64,000 nt of DNA, taken from NCBI GenBank assembly GCA_024349245.1, contig JALDNG010000411.1:124001-188000 (forward strand), written 5' to 3'. This document shows positions 28,242 to 41,582 of this stretch, piece by piece. The notes under the pieces are model-generated. The model worked only from the letters and a program-made list of their open reading frames with translations. It was not told where the DNA came from and ran no database searches. The position numbers and the translations under genes are program-made. Each line of letters opens with the position of its first letter. The stretch's first letter is position 1. The stretch is from Neodontobutis hainanensis (taxonomy: Eukaryota; Chordata; Actinopteri; Gobiiformes; Odontobutidae).

Positions 28242-28487
28242 TTATACTCCTCTGTCGAGGTCAATGAATAAAGAATGGTTGAAAATTAGGTAAGAAAAAG
28301 CATTCTCGTTAATGGCTTGTCGGGTTTCCAACAGTTCATCATTATCCGAGCTCCTAGTTATACAGGTTCGACGATCATTTGAAATGACATTTTTCGATAG
28401 CTTTTGGCAACAGAGACAAGAAAAATATTTATTTTCACGGCAGGTGAGCTCAACAATCACCTTATCATATACGAACCATCTTCTGTT
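28242..28487 (-). other. Coding-like minus-strand block with clustered cysteines
   Basis: A minus-strand frame is open from 28487 to the TAA at 28242-28244. It has no certain start and reads WFVYDKVIVELTCRENKYFS followed by CLCCQKLSKN, later RTC and FNHS. The clustered cysteines and the pattern aromatic-x-C-x2-C recall small zinc-binding modules such as FLYWCH/BED of transposases, but this is only a resemblance. An ATG-started plus-strand frame (28312-28539) overlaps it; I favour the minus strand for its amino-acid composition. It may be a fragment of an eroded element or an exon of an unseen gene. Confidence 0.2.
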
Positions 28488-28489
28488 TT

Positions 28490-31400
28490 ACCTTTATTCT
28501 CCCGAAGTTTTACCTAATATTTTCACTTTAATTAAATGACAGCATATAAATTGGCGGGTTTTTATTTTTTCTTATGGTGTAAAATACGACAAATGCAAAA
28601 TGTAAATCAGTCAACAGAAGTTTCCGAGCTCGTTGCATTGGAGATCCATGTTTCAAATACAGATTCATTTGAAAATTAATAATATATCAATAAAAAATTT
28701 TTGTAGGCATCTCGCTTCCGTGTGGAAAAGTCCCTTGGCGAATACTGAATATCATAACTAAGAACATATTATCAATATCTTTACTTCACGTTTAAAACCT
28801 TTGAAGGATCCAGATTAAATATAATCAATGTTTCTCCCCATTTTAAAAACTTAAAGTTGATATTGTTCGATTTTTATCTAGCTTCAAACAAAGAATGTCT
28901 CTGGTAGAGTATAAAGATAGAAAAGATGAAAATACTCATTCAATTATATTTATTCTTTATCGCTTAATTTCGTATATCTTCATTTTTATGGAATATATTA
29001 TATTAGAGATTACATTTCATTCTGTGCCAACACTTAAATGATGGATTTACAATCATAACTTATTATTTTTTTTATATAACACTGAGTTAAAATTTTCTAT
29101 GTTAATATTGTCATTCTTTCCCGCCAAATTACAGGTACTAAATTCATTTGTTTGCGTCAGTCGACGATTTTCATATTAATTATAGAGGCAATGTAGGTGA
29201 CTATTTTCAGCCAGTTCTTTTAAACACATTTTTAGGTCAGTGTGAAAAAAAGTTTATGGTGAAAATTTTATGGAATTTGGATATTAACGAGTTTTTTTAT
29301 AGTACAATGGGTATCAACATTTTATCTACTTTTCAAAGTTAAATTCAATACGCTTAAAAAAGATTTTATCATTTTAATACAAATGTGTCTCGGCTTTGAA
29401 TTAAAAACCCCAAAAATAATATTTTCAACATCTGGTGGAATCAAGAAATTTTCCTTAAAAGATAGGACATTAAATGTAAAAACGTTTTATCTAATGAACA
29501 TAGATTTGGATTTTAGTGTTTGTTGAAATACTTGTTAAGTGAGTTCGCCAAACCTTTTCTGCGTCTTAACATGGAATGAGAGGCTTGAAGTTTTAATTCT
29601 GAAAAAACTAGTTTCCTATTGATGAATGTGTCGTTTTAATGGATTCTTCTTTCAAATCGGCGAAATTTTAAAATATATAAACTCTTTTGTCATCTGTTTA
29701 TGTCTAAGAAATCCATACGTTACTCATCAAATAACTTTTCAATATAATCCCTAGTTTTACACTGCTCATCAAATCAATTTTTTGAAATATCGATTGCTGT
29801 GCAGAAATCATTTTTCATCATTTGTCCCAAAAGTATTTCAAAACGATGTTTTTCTGGGAAAAGTGAGAAATTATCTCAATATACACAACATGGTTTCTTT
29901 GTTAAATTACTTCTTACAACTTTTCTTGTTGCCGCAACTTGTTAAGTTTTTTTGTATTTTTTAACGGAAGGCTCGGTAAGTCCGATCCTCTCCGATGTTT
30001 GTGATCATCGATTTGAATCAGATCGCCGTAAATTTATCAGCCATCTCAACGTCCTTTATTTCCATACGAAAATTATTTTATCAGAAACAAAATCCAATTT
30101 GAGTTGAGTGGATATTTACAAATCTTTCATGGAGTCGCTTAAAAAATGTTCAATTAAAACTTGTTAGATTAAAAAATAATATTCTTACCGGAGTTTTGAT
30201 CAAGAAAATATTTAAAAAACGTTTCAATCTTTTGAACTTTGTTTATTTGAGTCTTTTGATTTATTTAGTAACTCGCCATTTAAGAAGTGAGATATTAAGA
30301 ATAAAAACAGAATTAGTTAACTTTCATCATTACTCTTGGAAAAAACAAAATAATTTTTAGTATCTTTTCATTTGTTTACCACCGGTCAGTTGTTTTTGAT
30401 GTAGCTCAAAAGCTGAGCTTGTTATAGATACCTTTACGATTTAATCTACACCCGGAAAAAACGCAAATTAACTTTTTTCACCATATTTACATTGAAAATT
30501 TCCACCAATTGCAAAATGAAACGCGGATTTAAACATTTAGTAGATACAGATTTTTCAAACCTTCACTGATATTCTTGAAAGAGCAATTTATGTCAACGAG
30601 TTTCATGTTCATCAAAGTTTATTGTTTCGATTATGCACGCTTTGGCTAGGAAATTCGTATTGTTCTTCAAAAGTGGTGATTGATGAGTCTTAGACCGCAT
30701 CCGCCAAAAATTAATCAGACAATGATACAAAATAATTTTAAGTTCAACAACTATTGTTAATAATTATACCAAAAATGACAAATCCGTTTATTTTTTCGAC
30801 TCTAAAATTTTTGCAGGATTTAATTAAATTAAACTATTTAACCTTCAAAGTTGATTAAAACCATATTCCTACAAACATTTTCAGTGATAATGATAAATTG
30901 TGGGATAATTAGAAAAAACTTATTGAGATAAAAAAATGAGAAAAACTTAATTCTTAAGACCCTTTAAGGCTATGCAGTATCTTAAATTATCATTCAAAAT
31001 TTACTGAAAGTAAATATTTAATTTCAAACATATTTGGGAATCTTCGATGCCTTATCACTTGAATTTAAATTAAAAGCTTGAAACTTAACCAATCAATGCA
31101 TTGACTCCCGTTGGTAATGATGTTACATCTTGATAACATTGATCCTAGGTAGGTATGTTTTAATGCAAGAACGAAATATTAATTGTATCACAGTTCCCTT
31201 TTACTAGTCTTCCTAAAAGTAATAAGGGCTGTAAAACCATTCTTTTTATAACATAAAATACCATCATGAAATAAATTTATCTCAAATTAAAAAAGAATAT
31301 ACCTTTTATGACAAATATTAGAGGATGCGCATTAAAAAACTTTTTGGAATCAAAAACTAAACCCTCATTTCCTTTTTGTTTTTATATTTTATATGTATAG

Positions 31401-33900
31401 ACAACTGTTGCGAAAAAATTTTGAATTACAAATTGTCTACCCGCAGGCGCAAGAACTATGCATGATCGTATGTTAAAAAAATAATTCAAATATTTTCTGA
31501 TTTTGGAATCGGACCATGTTAATAATCATAAAATTTAATGTTGAGTATGGTAAAATTTCATTCAAAATAATTTGAAAATTTTCAATCTAAAGCATCGATT
31601 ATTTAATTATCGTATAAGAACAATACTTATCATCTCACTGATAGTTCATGATTGATGAACGAATATAGATTTTCTATAATTCAAAAAACTTCCTTATTAA
31701 AAGTCTTTGTTCCACTGTATAGTCATACCCACTTTAATATTCATAAGGTTCTATTGGAAATATTTTTTTATAAATCATGATATTCTTCTCATTAAATTTG
31801 AAATATTACCCCGATATAACGGAGTTTTCTTAATTTCTGAGATTTTGAAAGATGCGATGATAGCCTTGATGAATCGTGGCCGTCGCGAAAGATCTCATGA
31901 ACAATATTTTATCATTCATTGATCAATCAACGATCTACAACTGAAGTCGTTAGATATAAGAGTTAAGTGTACCCTTAAAACATTTTTCTGAGCCTAAAAT
32001 GAGATATTTTAAAATTATAAACAAATCACACTGGTTTACTATGTTATTCTAACGCCATCTTTGCTAATTCTCGTTTGGTAACCAAAAATATAATGGCTGG
32101 GGAAACCGATTGAAAATTTTTAAGATTTTGACTGACTATTTACAGCTTTTCAAAGTTATTTTTGCAGTTTAAATTTTACAAGCTTAGATGAACAAAAAAC
32201 ATGCGTAAAGAAAAGGAAGCCATATTAACAAAATATCTTTTAAAAAAGACCCAAAACATAAAAATTAAAAAATGAATATCAAATTTTTTTAACTAATTTC
32301 ATTCAATTTACTGAATTTATATATGTTTTTAATCTTTGCATCGCAAAATTCCTATCCATTTTATAAAAATGGCGTCTATTATGATTTTATATTTTTGTGA
32401 TCCAATTTTACTGTTTTACGTGCCGACAACTTGAAAGTGACATTTATTTTATAGAAATTTAATTTTCAACGCTTTGTATGAAATAACTTGGGGAAATTTA
32501 TCTTAAAATAATTTTTTGAATTGCTAACATTTTGATATTATCTTGAGAAATTTCCTTCACTTCTGAGAGTTAAAACTTTAAAAAGTGGAAAGATGGAGAT
32601 CGACGTAGTCTAGGATAATTCCCGCCAAGAGGAATGTCATACCAGAACAGCTTATCGCAAAATATGTTTCATGGGCTAGATTTTGGAATTTATACAATTG
32701 AACCGAAAATCAAGCATACTCGGATGCTGGCGTCTACCTAAGTATCTGACAGCTCGAAATCATAGTCTTAAGTGAAAACAATAAATTAGTTGATAATTTT
32801 GAAACTTTATAGATATAAAAATTTTTCTGCATATCCAAATTCGGAAAATTCAACTTTCAGTACGTCAGGCTCTAGGTTTATGGATGAGTGATACCTTGAG
32901 TTTGAAGCAAATACATTTAAAAATTGAAGTAATTTAGTTTTCTTCTGATCATTTTTTTACTTTTAGTTAATTATTTTGGTCATTTAATTCTTATCGACTG
33001 TTCAAAGGGTGAATATTATCTTGTCTGAATAACAAGCTTTGGCTGATTATAATTTTAGTATTGCTTGATATTTCAAGAATTAAAATATCGTACGCATAAT
33101 AAATAATCATATTCCAGATATTCATTTGTATAATTGTTTATTTTTATGATGCCGTGAACAATTAACGTTTTTTAACTCTCTTTATATTCGAAAATAAAAA
33201 GCTCATAAATGGTTCTGAGTTGTGGTATGTTATTATGAAATAAACTAAATGAACCCTCTTTAGTGTTTGTTTTTACGCTCAAGGGGCATTTTTATCATGA
33301 ATTGAAATTGTCAGGTTCAATAAATCGTATAAGACGGTTCAAAAACAGTTAAATGATGAGGTCTGCAAAACAGTAAAAAAACAGAATTAAGCTAAGTTAT
33401 CGGTGGTGAATATGTCGACGGTGCGTACAGCGTAATTGTAGTAAATCTTTATCTCTAGGATCGTTTTCTTGAAGATTAAATACTTTATTGGATTTATGGA
33501 GAAAGAACCAACCCACTTACTATCGGATTAAGCTTAAACCGCGAAATAGAATATCTTAATCAGAATATTTCCCATTTATTCATTATTTATTGCTTTAACT
33601 TTGTTCAAAAATTACGAAAACAATGTCACTTAAGAAATAATGAAATTAGACGTTTAATATAAAATAAAAGTTTTCAGATTTTTCTTCTCAAATAAAATGA
33701 AGGAGGCAGTAAAATACTCATTAAACGTTTTAGCAACATCTTGATAATTTATGATATTCAGACACGATATGTATATTCGAGTACTTATATTTTATAATTC
33801 TGCGACACTCTTTTAATTGTTAAAAGACAAAAAATACTCAACATTTCTATGTTATAAAATAAAAAAAAATTTTCATGTAAAAGCGAAACTCAGGCATTAA
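28490..33900. other. Intergenic, nothing recognised
   Basis: About 5.4 kb of AT-rich sequence. A short open minus-strand run near 29894-30030 (IQIDDHKHRRGSDLPSLPLK) looks somewhat coding-like but is about 40 codons, has no start and matches nothing known to me. No RNA genes or repeats seen. Confidence 0.4.
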
Positions 33901-33901
33901 A

Positions 33902-34129
33902 TCAAATAAAGTAAATTCGCAATGTGAAAACGATGAAACAAAAGGATTTCTCTGTTGAGAAAGGGTGAGGCAAACTTATACAGGATTCTGTAGAATGAAG
34001 TTTTTCGTTTATTTTAGGTCTTAGGTGAAGTTCTGCTCACTTGAGTTTGGCCTTAAAACTAATCCTCCGTTGTGCACCCTCGTCCAGATGTATCCATCTA
34101 TTCTCAGGTCGCGTGGGACTCTTCGCCAT
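33902..34129 (-). CDS. Possible small two-exon gene in a GC-richer island
   Basis: On the minus strand an ATG at 34129 opens a frame (MAKSPTRPENRWIHLDEG then AQRRISFKAKLK) that meets TGA at 34037-34039. That TGA lies inside a good 21-nt GTGAGC...AAG stretch (34020-34040). Removing it gives exons 34041-34129 and 33902-34019 and a 68-residue product ending FTLRIYFI. The intron size and donor fit the confirmed genes of this window. The open frame also continues upstream of the ATG (KFEESVRGL). No homology recognised; it could equally be a transposon fragment. Confidence 0.25.
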
Positions 34130-35433
34130 TAAACCTCTCACACTCTCCTCGAATTTTTAGAGCGGAAATCCACAATGGTCTTTCTGATAAGTAACGCTAT
34201 ATCTATTCTTTTCATTCTATATAGACCAGAGTCATCGTTTCTTTGTCCCAATAAGCAATAAAATTAATAGTTGTTAAAAAACCATGATTAAAATGAAGTT
34301 TGAAACACACGTGGGTATATGAATGCTAACATATCAAAGTAATTTAAAATTCATAGACATTTGCATCAAATTTAGATAGAATTTTTTGATTTTACCAAAC
34401 TGTGCTTTTTAAAGTAACATTCCTCTCAAAGTGTTTTATGTCAAGAAAAGTAAAAAAAGAGTTACAAAATGTCTGATTGTTGGGTAAAACATAAAATGTA
34501 TGTGCATTGTTAACATCAAATAAATCCTAGCTTGGATGTAAGGAAGCACAAGAACTAATTTTAAATATTTATTCAAAAATTGTTTCAGCAAAATTCGGAT
34601 TTGTTTGATTTTCTAAAAAATTAATTTTATCAGGGAAAAAACCAAATAAAAAATAGAATAATTCTGCAAAGTTTTGAAACTCAAAAATGTGAATAATAAA
34701 GTAGACTATACTGAGAAGCTTTAAAAAACAAGATTGAAATATTTCTCTGTCAGAATTTTTATGGAAATGAAGAAAAGGTATTAACCTCTCTGACGTCCTT
34801 TCAACTAGCCTCTACAAGAGAAAAAAGAATAAATGGAAAATCAATGAGTTTATGACAGTGTACAGTGAGTCATGAAAAATCGTTTTTCAAAAAATCAAAT
34901 GTATTTTAAGATCTAAATAATTAATTCCTCATTGTCGAATTATCATTAAAGTTAAGAACAACAGTTATTAGAAAATTTATTTTGACTGTCATTTGGAAAA
35001 TATTCATATTTCATATTAAATAGGCTAACTTTTTTAAATTTAGAAATCTTTATCATTGATTAATAATAATTACAGATAAAATTTTTAAAAAAGGCTTCTA
35101 TTAAGATGATCCATCAGAAATTATTCATTCGTAGGCAACGAAATCTGTGGATAATAGTCGAAGTATAATTTTTCCCATTCCACTTTTTTTATTGAAATAT
35201 TATTTAATTTCGTTTTAAAACCTTGGAATAAATAAAAAACGAGATAGTATCATGATAAAACCTAATTTCGAAATCAACGACATTTCAGTCGATTAAAAAG
35301 TCAAGAAAAATAAAGTATTTTTATCTTTTCACAACAAAATTACTGTGTTTAACAATTTTAATTTTTTGTTTTTTTATGACGGTTATTCTTAAATTAAATT
35401 TAGACTACTTCATCAGAAGGGACCAGTGAGCTT
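34130..35433. other. Intergenic, nothing recognised
   Basis: AT-rich sequence without family motifs, RNA genes or repeats. Confidence 0.45.
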
Positions 35434-35616
35434 TTAGGGGGAAGGGAACGTGAAATGACGTTTCTTAGTTATTAAAACGACGTGCGGAGCATGTTCCTCA
35501 GCAATCTTAATGAGGCAAGATACATCGTTTATTCCCATTGAATAATGACACAAAGATATCAGTGCTCTCAAGTTCAAGGAAATGGCTATAAGCCTACACA
35601 ACCCGACTACTTGTAT
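35434..35616 (-). other. Coding-like island, possible leucine-rich repeat remnant
   Basis: This island (about 35400-35740) is richer in G and C than its flanks. The minus strand has 60 open codons without a clear start, including NLRALISLCHYSMGINDVSC and LIKIAEEHAPHVVLI. This resembles the L-x-x-L-x-L-x-x-C spacing of F-box-type leucine-rich rep­eats, but it is one or two units at most. Competing readings exist: a 44-codon plus-strand frame starting MTQRYQCSQVQGNG, and an alternative minus-strand reading joined by two 22-nt GT...AG stretches. I cannot decide which, if any, is real. Confidence 0.15.
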
Positions 35617-35619
35617 TTA

Positions 35620-37169
35620 CACCACGGAAGGGTTCTGAAAGGTGGAATCTTGAAAGCAGATATTTACTACAGGGCGTAAAAAGGTGTTAACTTCCTTCGA
35701 AAGAAGCTACGATATATTCAACTTATCCTTGTTCAAATAAATTTTAAATCGTGATGAATTCTTTGGTTTTAACTTTCACCATGACTCAATTTGATATGAA
35801 AATAAAGAATAATTTTTCCTTGCAAAAATGAAAATTTGCTTTAATCGTTTCAAAGGTCTTGATTGTTGAAATTAACGAGTGATTTTAAATTATTATCTTG
35901 CATTTTAACATTTTATCTATTGAATGTAGAATGGGTCAAATAATAGCGTTTTAAAATTTTGGCCTTATTCTGCTTTAAAAGTGGCTCAATATTAGAATGC
36001 AAAACAATAATATTTAAAAAACAATTAATTCTTTGGGGGTTGTTGAAAATATGTTATTAATATTCAAGTATAATATCAAAAAGAGTTGATCTGTGAATTT
36101 ATTACTTTTTATGACGATACATAAAAAACAAAAAAATTTAATTTAATTAAAAATCTTATAAATTTATGAAATAACAACAAATATGTATCTCAAAAATGTT
36201 TTTACCAATTTTTGCATTTATAAATATGAATTTATTTGAATGTAAAATTACCGTGAAAATAATCTCTAATTTTTAAGTAAATCCAGAGAAATAAAAGCCA
36301 ATGTTACAAATGTTTGATAAATTATGAGAGAAGACTCAATAACTTTAAAAATAAACAACAATCAAAAAATTATGACACCTTGAAATTTTCCTACCTTCAT
36401 ATGCATTAAGTAAAATTGAAATATGAACATAAGCAACTTAAAAAATAATATTCTATCATTTCCAGAAATAATTCGACTTTTACATTAATTATGTGGAAAC
36501 TACATGTGAAATATTAAACATTTAAAAATATTCTCGTACTCCATCACGTTATTTAACATTTAAGAATGTTTTAAAAATCGGACAAGTTAACTTTCTCATG
36601 TATAAAAGCCTGATGGAATGATCAAAATATATTTTTCGTATCTTTGGGAAATTTACTTTGACTTTATCTTTATTGAGGAGAATTTTCAAATGAACCATTT
36701 AAAATATGTAAAATTCACCATATTTTAATGGCTACGAGGATTTAAACGATCATAAAATGTATTGTATCATCTATGAAGTTCTTAAACATCACAAGAGAAG
36801 GGAATACCATATTTTGATGGGAGTTATATTCGAGAACGTCACAATCACAAATTGTACGCTTGAATTATAAATTCTTATTAAAGTTACGTTAAATATTAAA
36901 TATGTTCAAAAAATTTAGGAATTTTCTATTTGAGACTTATATTTAATATAAGTCTAATAATTAGGAGATGTTTTCTAATTTTAATCCTCTCATTCCCCCA
37001 CAGGCATGCTCAATCGTGCTGTATAATTTTTGTCAGTTTTATACTTTTATAAAAATCTAATTTTACTCTTCCGTAGGCAGTATTGAATTTTGTGAAATAT
37101 AATTGGTGTGCATTTTTGAGTACTTTTAAACAATGTGTGCAATAGTAAACGCGGTCAGAAAAATTTTCT
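35620..37169. other. Intergenic, nothing recognised
   Basis: AT-rich sequence, probably containing the 3' flank of the minus-strand gene at 37170-38119. No motif or RNA recognised. Confidence 0.45.
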
Positions 37170-38119
37170 TTACATATCTTTTATAATCACGTAATTTACT
37201 TGCGATTCTTCTGAAACGATACCTTTTAAAAGATTTAAAACGTGATTGTGAAAATCTGGAAACGTTCGATAAGTTAAGGCCGTCACTTCGTTTTTGTCAA
37301 TAAAAGAATTCATTTCTTCAAAGAAAAATCTATATTTCTTGAGTAGGTCAGTTATCACAACTGAAGGAAATGGAGTAGAAGTAATTTTGTCCGATGAGTG
37401 AACCTCATTTATAATATTTTTAAATCCTTCCATAATAAATTTTAAAAACGCTTTTTCGCCGTCGTCACCCATAGATGGAAGAATTGCTTTAAATTCAGTG
37501 ATAAAAGATTCTGATTGCTGTTTTCTCCTTGTATTATCTTTTCCTGGCTCTTCAATGATTGGCTTCTTTGAAATGTCATTTTCTAAAACTCACTTTTAAT
37601 TATACTTTGAAATGCTTGTAATCCTGTCGATATGCTTTGGTCCAATTCAGAAACGCCACCATCAATTAAACTATAACGGATTTCCTCAACTTGATTTCGG
37701 CTGAACCCAGGACTAGGCTCTATTTCATCGGGTTCATTTCGGTGGAAGTCTATTTCTGACCTCATTTGCTTCATGGTCGGACTACTCGAGTCTGCGCGTT
37801 TTCTTCTCTTTGCATTCGTCGTAGTACCAGCGGCAGCAACTGAAATTTGAATCAATCCAGATTTATCATCTTTCGCTGAATTTAACATCCCTTTTTTAGT
37901 ATCAACGATATTTATGTGTTTAACTGTTTTAACAGGTGGAGCTTGAACTGCATCCGTGTTTGAGTTCGGTTCGAATGGGAATAAGTTGTATAATGTTTCC
38001 ATCGCGGTTCGAATCTTCGATCCGGTGTGTCCAATTGATGTGTCTTTTTCTGAATAATAAAGAAAAGGATTATTGGTCTTATAGAAAATTTCTACGAATA
38101 AAAAGATACCCAAATGCAT
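37170..38119 (-). CDS. Unrecognised 308-residue protein, two exons
   Basis: Exons 37606-38119 and 37170-37582 are joined by removing a 23-nt intron (37583-37605, phase 1). This links two long frames into 308 residues ending at TAA. I do not recognise the protein. The N-terminus (MHLGIFLFVEIF) is mildly hydrophobic. About residues 30-50 contain GSKIRTAMETLYNLFPFEP. The middle is polar, with a basic cluster AKRRKRADSSS that could be a nuclear localisation signal and an acidic NEPDEIEPSPGF. The C-terminal third, after KNDISKKPIIEEPGKD, is predicted helical (EKAFLKFIMEGFKNIINEV, LLKKYRFFFEEMNSFIDK). That region has a faint likeness to the helical Ku80 C-terminal domain, but no von Willebrand or Ku core is encoded upstream, so I do not assign it. 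The frame is open for about 10 more codons before the ATG. An 18-nt GT...AG run just after the ATG could also be spliced in frame. Confidence 0.7.
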
Positions 38120-40448
38120 TGTCTTAACAAAACAGAGAATATCGCTGAAATTTTAATATTTTTGTATGCGCAATGAAATAAAATTAATTAAAAAACTGAG
38201 CAATGTAGATATTTCAAAAATAGGTCATCAAGGTTTCAAAATCTTATTTACTATTTTGTTAATTCAATATTAAAGACATAGGAGTTTTTTCACCAAAAAA
38301 TATATAAGTCGTAATTTATGAAGCATATAAATTTAAAACTTAAAATTTTACGAAGAAATAGTTTAATAAGAATTAATATGATTTTATTCTTAATAATTTA
38401 ACTTATCGAATGAAAAGCTTCGTTTAAAGTGATAATAATCTTTTTTAATGGACGTGGGATTAATTAAAGGAAGAGGTCGCTAGTTTTCTCCTTGATTAAA
38501 AATCGTTATATTTGATGTTTTTAATTTTGTAAATTTTCAAAGCCTTAAACTCAACTTAATTTAAATAGAATCTACTCGACTGTTTAGATGATTTCGAACT
38601 AGCATTATAAAAATTGTAAAATATTTAAAAATTTTCCTTAACGCTAACAAAATATTGAATGGCCTATTTAAATTGAAAAATTATTTTTATAAAATATTTA
38701 GATAAAAATTATTATCAGATAACGTTTTTATGGGAAATTTAAACTATTCTTTTCTAAGTCATGATTTATTTAATGTCGATTAATGGTCAAAAATATAATT
38801 TGTGTCAACTCAGAGATAACTTAACTAAATTGATCATATGTGTGAATAATTAATCTAAATTTATTGAATTTATTTTTATAATTATGGATCGTGTTCACGA
38901 AATAAATTTTAAAAAATTACTTAAAAAACGATAAAAATTCCTTAAAACTTACCGATAAGTAAAAATATGAAATCATGGTGTTTTTATCGACGGTTAACAT
39001 AAATTGTAGTATTTACCTCCGTTGTTCATTTTTACTGAGTATTAATGCCGAATGTACGTTTGAGAGTATATTAAACAAACGTTTATTTGTTAAAGAGTAG
39101 AAAATTCGCAAAATATTTAAAATGATAATTTATAAATCTTGATGGAAAAAATTAAAAATTGTCGGTTAACATTTTATCATATGATAAAAGTTAATATTTT
39201 TAACAGAATACCTTTTTATAGCAAAAAATAATTGATTATATAAATAATTAAGCTTGAGATAGTGACATAAATAATGTTCAATAGAACCAGGTCTCAAATG
39301 CTCACCAAAAGTAATTGAATTGAAATTATCACTTCCAGTTTAATTCATTTTAAAACAATGATTAAATAACATTTATTGTGTTTAATTTTTAAAATTTTGA
39401 TTCATTTTAACCAAAAGTTTGGATGAGCGCTCTATCGTATAATATATTAGTACTGTCATTTAATGTAAGATATATTGAAAATATGAACTCAAATATATCA
39501 CATTTAAATGATTCTTTTTTAATTTTTGTTTTTCTTTGAGAATGGAAAAACCGTTTGAAGTAACTTTAAATTGAAATTCAATCAATGACATCCACTTATT
39601 CTTGAGATCTCGAATTAATTTGAAATGAGAGGACCAGGATTAATTTTCAGGTTTTCCTTGAGTATACCATTACAAAACACTATTTTAACTTTTCTGACTA
39701 AGTTAGGATTGTTCGTTTGACCTAATCTGAAAGTTGACTGTCTGGAATTTTTTTAAATTTAAATAATATTAATTTTCAGCCTTGAATTTAAACATTTTGA
39801 CAACACCAATTTCGTATTCAACGAAACATCCACTTCTATATCAACCAATCTTAATTTAAATAATTTTTAATCATTGTAGTAATTTCATTCAGAATATTTG
39901 GAGTAAAACCAGATATGAAGACAAACGGATTTTTATGACAGGTGAGACCTTTTGAAACTGCTTAAATATATCTTTGAGAAATTTGAAAATTTAATAACGT
40001 CATGTTATTTTTTCCACAATAATAAGTCACCAGTATTAACGACGGATTTTTTTGTTGAATCGATTGCATTAAATTATTTAAATAAAAAAATCTACTGATG
40101 TTATAATTTTTCCATGATGGTATCTTATCCATTTATACAGGAAAGACTTGTAATACATATCACTAAATTGAAACATTTTCCCGCAAATTTATGTTTTCTC
40201 TCCGAGCGGTGACGATTTAAACCGTACCATGGAGCCATTAGAAAGAGGGTTTTCATATAGTTAAGTTCCTCGGTTAAGATATGTTGATTATGTTTTTCTT
40301 TTCAGGGCTTTACCTTCTTTCGGCACGCTCTCAAAGAATTACACAGTTGGCATTGAGTAATGTGTAATTCGCGTTCGCTTCAAACCTCAAATTTACCTTA
40401 TCTCTGGCATTTTTTCTTCAAAGAAGTAACGTCGTCTATTTATTTGAT
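38120..40448. other. Intergenic, nothing recognised
   Basis: AT-rich 5' flank of the minus-strand gene ending at 38119. No motif, RNA or repeat recognised. Confidence 0.45.
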
Positions 40449-40607
40449 TTAACAATCAGAAGGAGAGCCCCAGTAATCTGTCACAATAAGGTAGAAAATC
40501 ACCTTAAAGCCATTCGATCTTCTACCGCTCACTTGTAAACTGGGACCCGCATCTGCAATCTGAATAAATGGCTCAAAGTGTGAGACAATTATGACAAAAA
40601 GTGATAG
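40449..40607 (-). other. Coding-like open stretch in a GC-richer patch
   Basis: The minus strand is open for 52 codons without an ATG and contains HFEPFIQIADAGPSLQVSG and KVIFYLIVTDYWGSPSDC before TAA. Its composition is unlike AT-rich noise. It sits in a GC-richer patch (about 40200-40560) whose plus strand also carries a plausible 23-nt GT...AG segment ending near 40312. No family recognised; the patch may be a worn transposon. Confidence 0.15.
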
Positions 40608-40609
40608 TT

Positions 40610-41580
40610 AAAAACTTTACAGAATCATATAAATTTAGTGATTTATATGATAATAATTTTATAACTCGTTCAACTTGACAGGAACTCCATGATTAAATTT
40701 ATCAATTAATAAAATATAGTAAACGTTGTTTGATATAAATGTTGATGAAATTGACCGAAAGTATACGAGACAATCGCGCCTTGTATGTTGTGAGAATTTT
40801 ATCACACCCTATAGACAGTTTAACACAATTATATTTTCCTGATAATTGGCAGCCACGTTCGAAATCTTTAACAGTTTTGGCTTTCTCTGTTAAATCTATG
40901 CAAGATGATCGTAGTTGATAAAATACAATTTCTTGGATAGATACTATTTAAAACGACTAAAGTGAATTGTCTTGATCTTAAAAAAGGTTAATTGTCCTAA
41001 GCAACCCGCAAACTCGCGTTTGCGCATGTTATAAATTGTGTAAGGAAGCATCCAACGTGAGTTCCTATTTTCTCACAAAAAACCTATCCAGCTGTTTTCT
41101 AATAGATTATAAATATTTTGGTTTCTTCTTTTTTATTTTCGTAAAGGATAACTCACGTTTTCAGATGTTCTCGGTGTTGTTCAAAGGGCAGTTATGATAT
41201 AATCTGACACATTTGCCTTTGAGGAATTTTTTTCTTTTCATTGAATTTATAACCCATATGACAACACATGCTGAAATTCCATCAGCATCTTCAACGAGTT
41301 CCAAATAAAAAATGAATTCTACCTGAGTTGATATTTAGGAATGAGTGTACATTTTAATTTGAAAAGATAAAGACTTCAGAGATATAAATTTGTGAAAATC
41401 TAAGTCATAAGCTATGGCCTTTTAGTTCCGATGATAAAAATATCAATGGCATTATTTGATATTCTAATATGGGCAGTGAATATCCGGTCAGCGTAAAGTC
41501 GCTTCAGAAAAAAATTACCCCTTAAAATGGAGTTTAAATTGTGAAGAGCCATAGATGAGAAGAAATCTTACTCAACAAAA
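40610..41580. other. Intergenic before the MULE relic
   Basis: AT-rich to moderately GC-richer sequence. It may include the eroded 5' portion of the MULE element, but no terminal inverted repeat could be recognised. Confidence 0.35.
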
Positions 41581-41582
41581 AA

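Noticed and set aside
37583..37593. 11-nt GTGAG...TAG as the intron of the 37-kb gene
   Set aside because: It keeps the same frame as the 23-nt intron, but 11 nt is below any plausible spliceosomal size.
37170..38119. Ku80 identity for the 308-residue protein
   Set aside because: Only the helical C-terminal third is vaguely similar, and no von Willebrand or Ku core exons are visible upstream.
37936..38127. 63-codon plus-strand frame
   Set aside because: Antisense of exon 1 of the minus-strand gene at 37170-38119.
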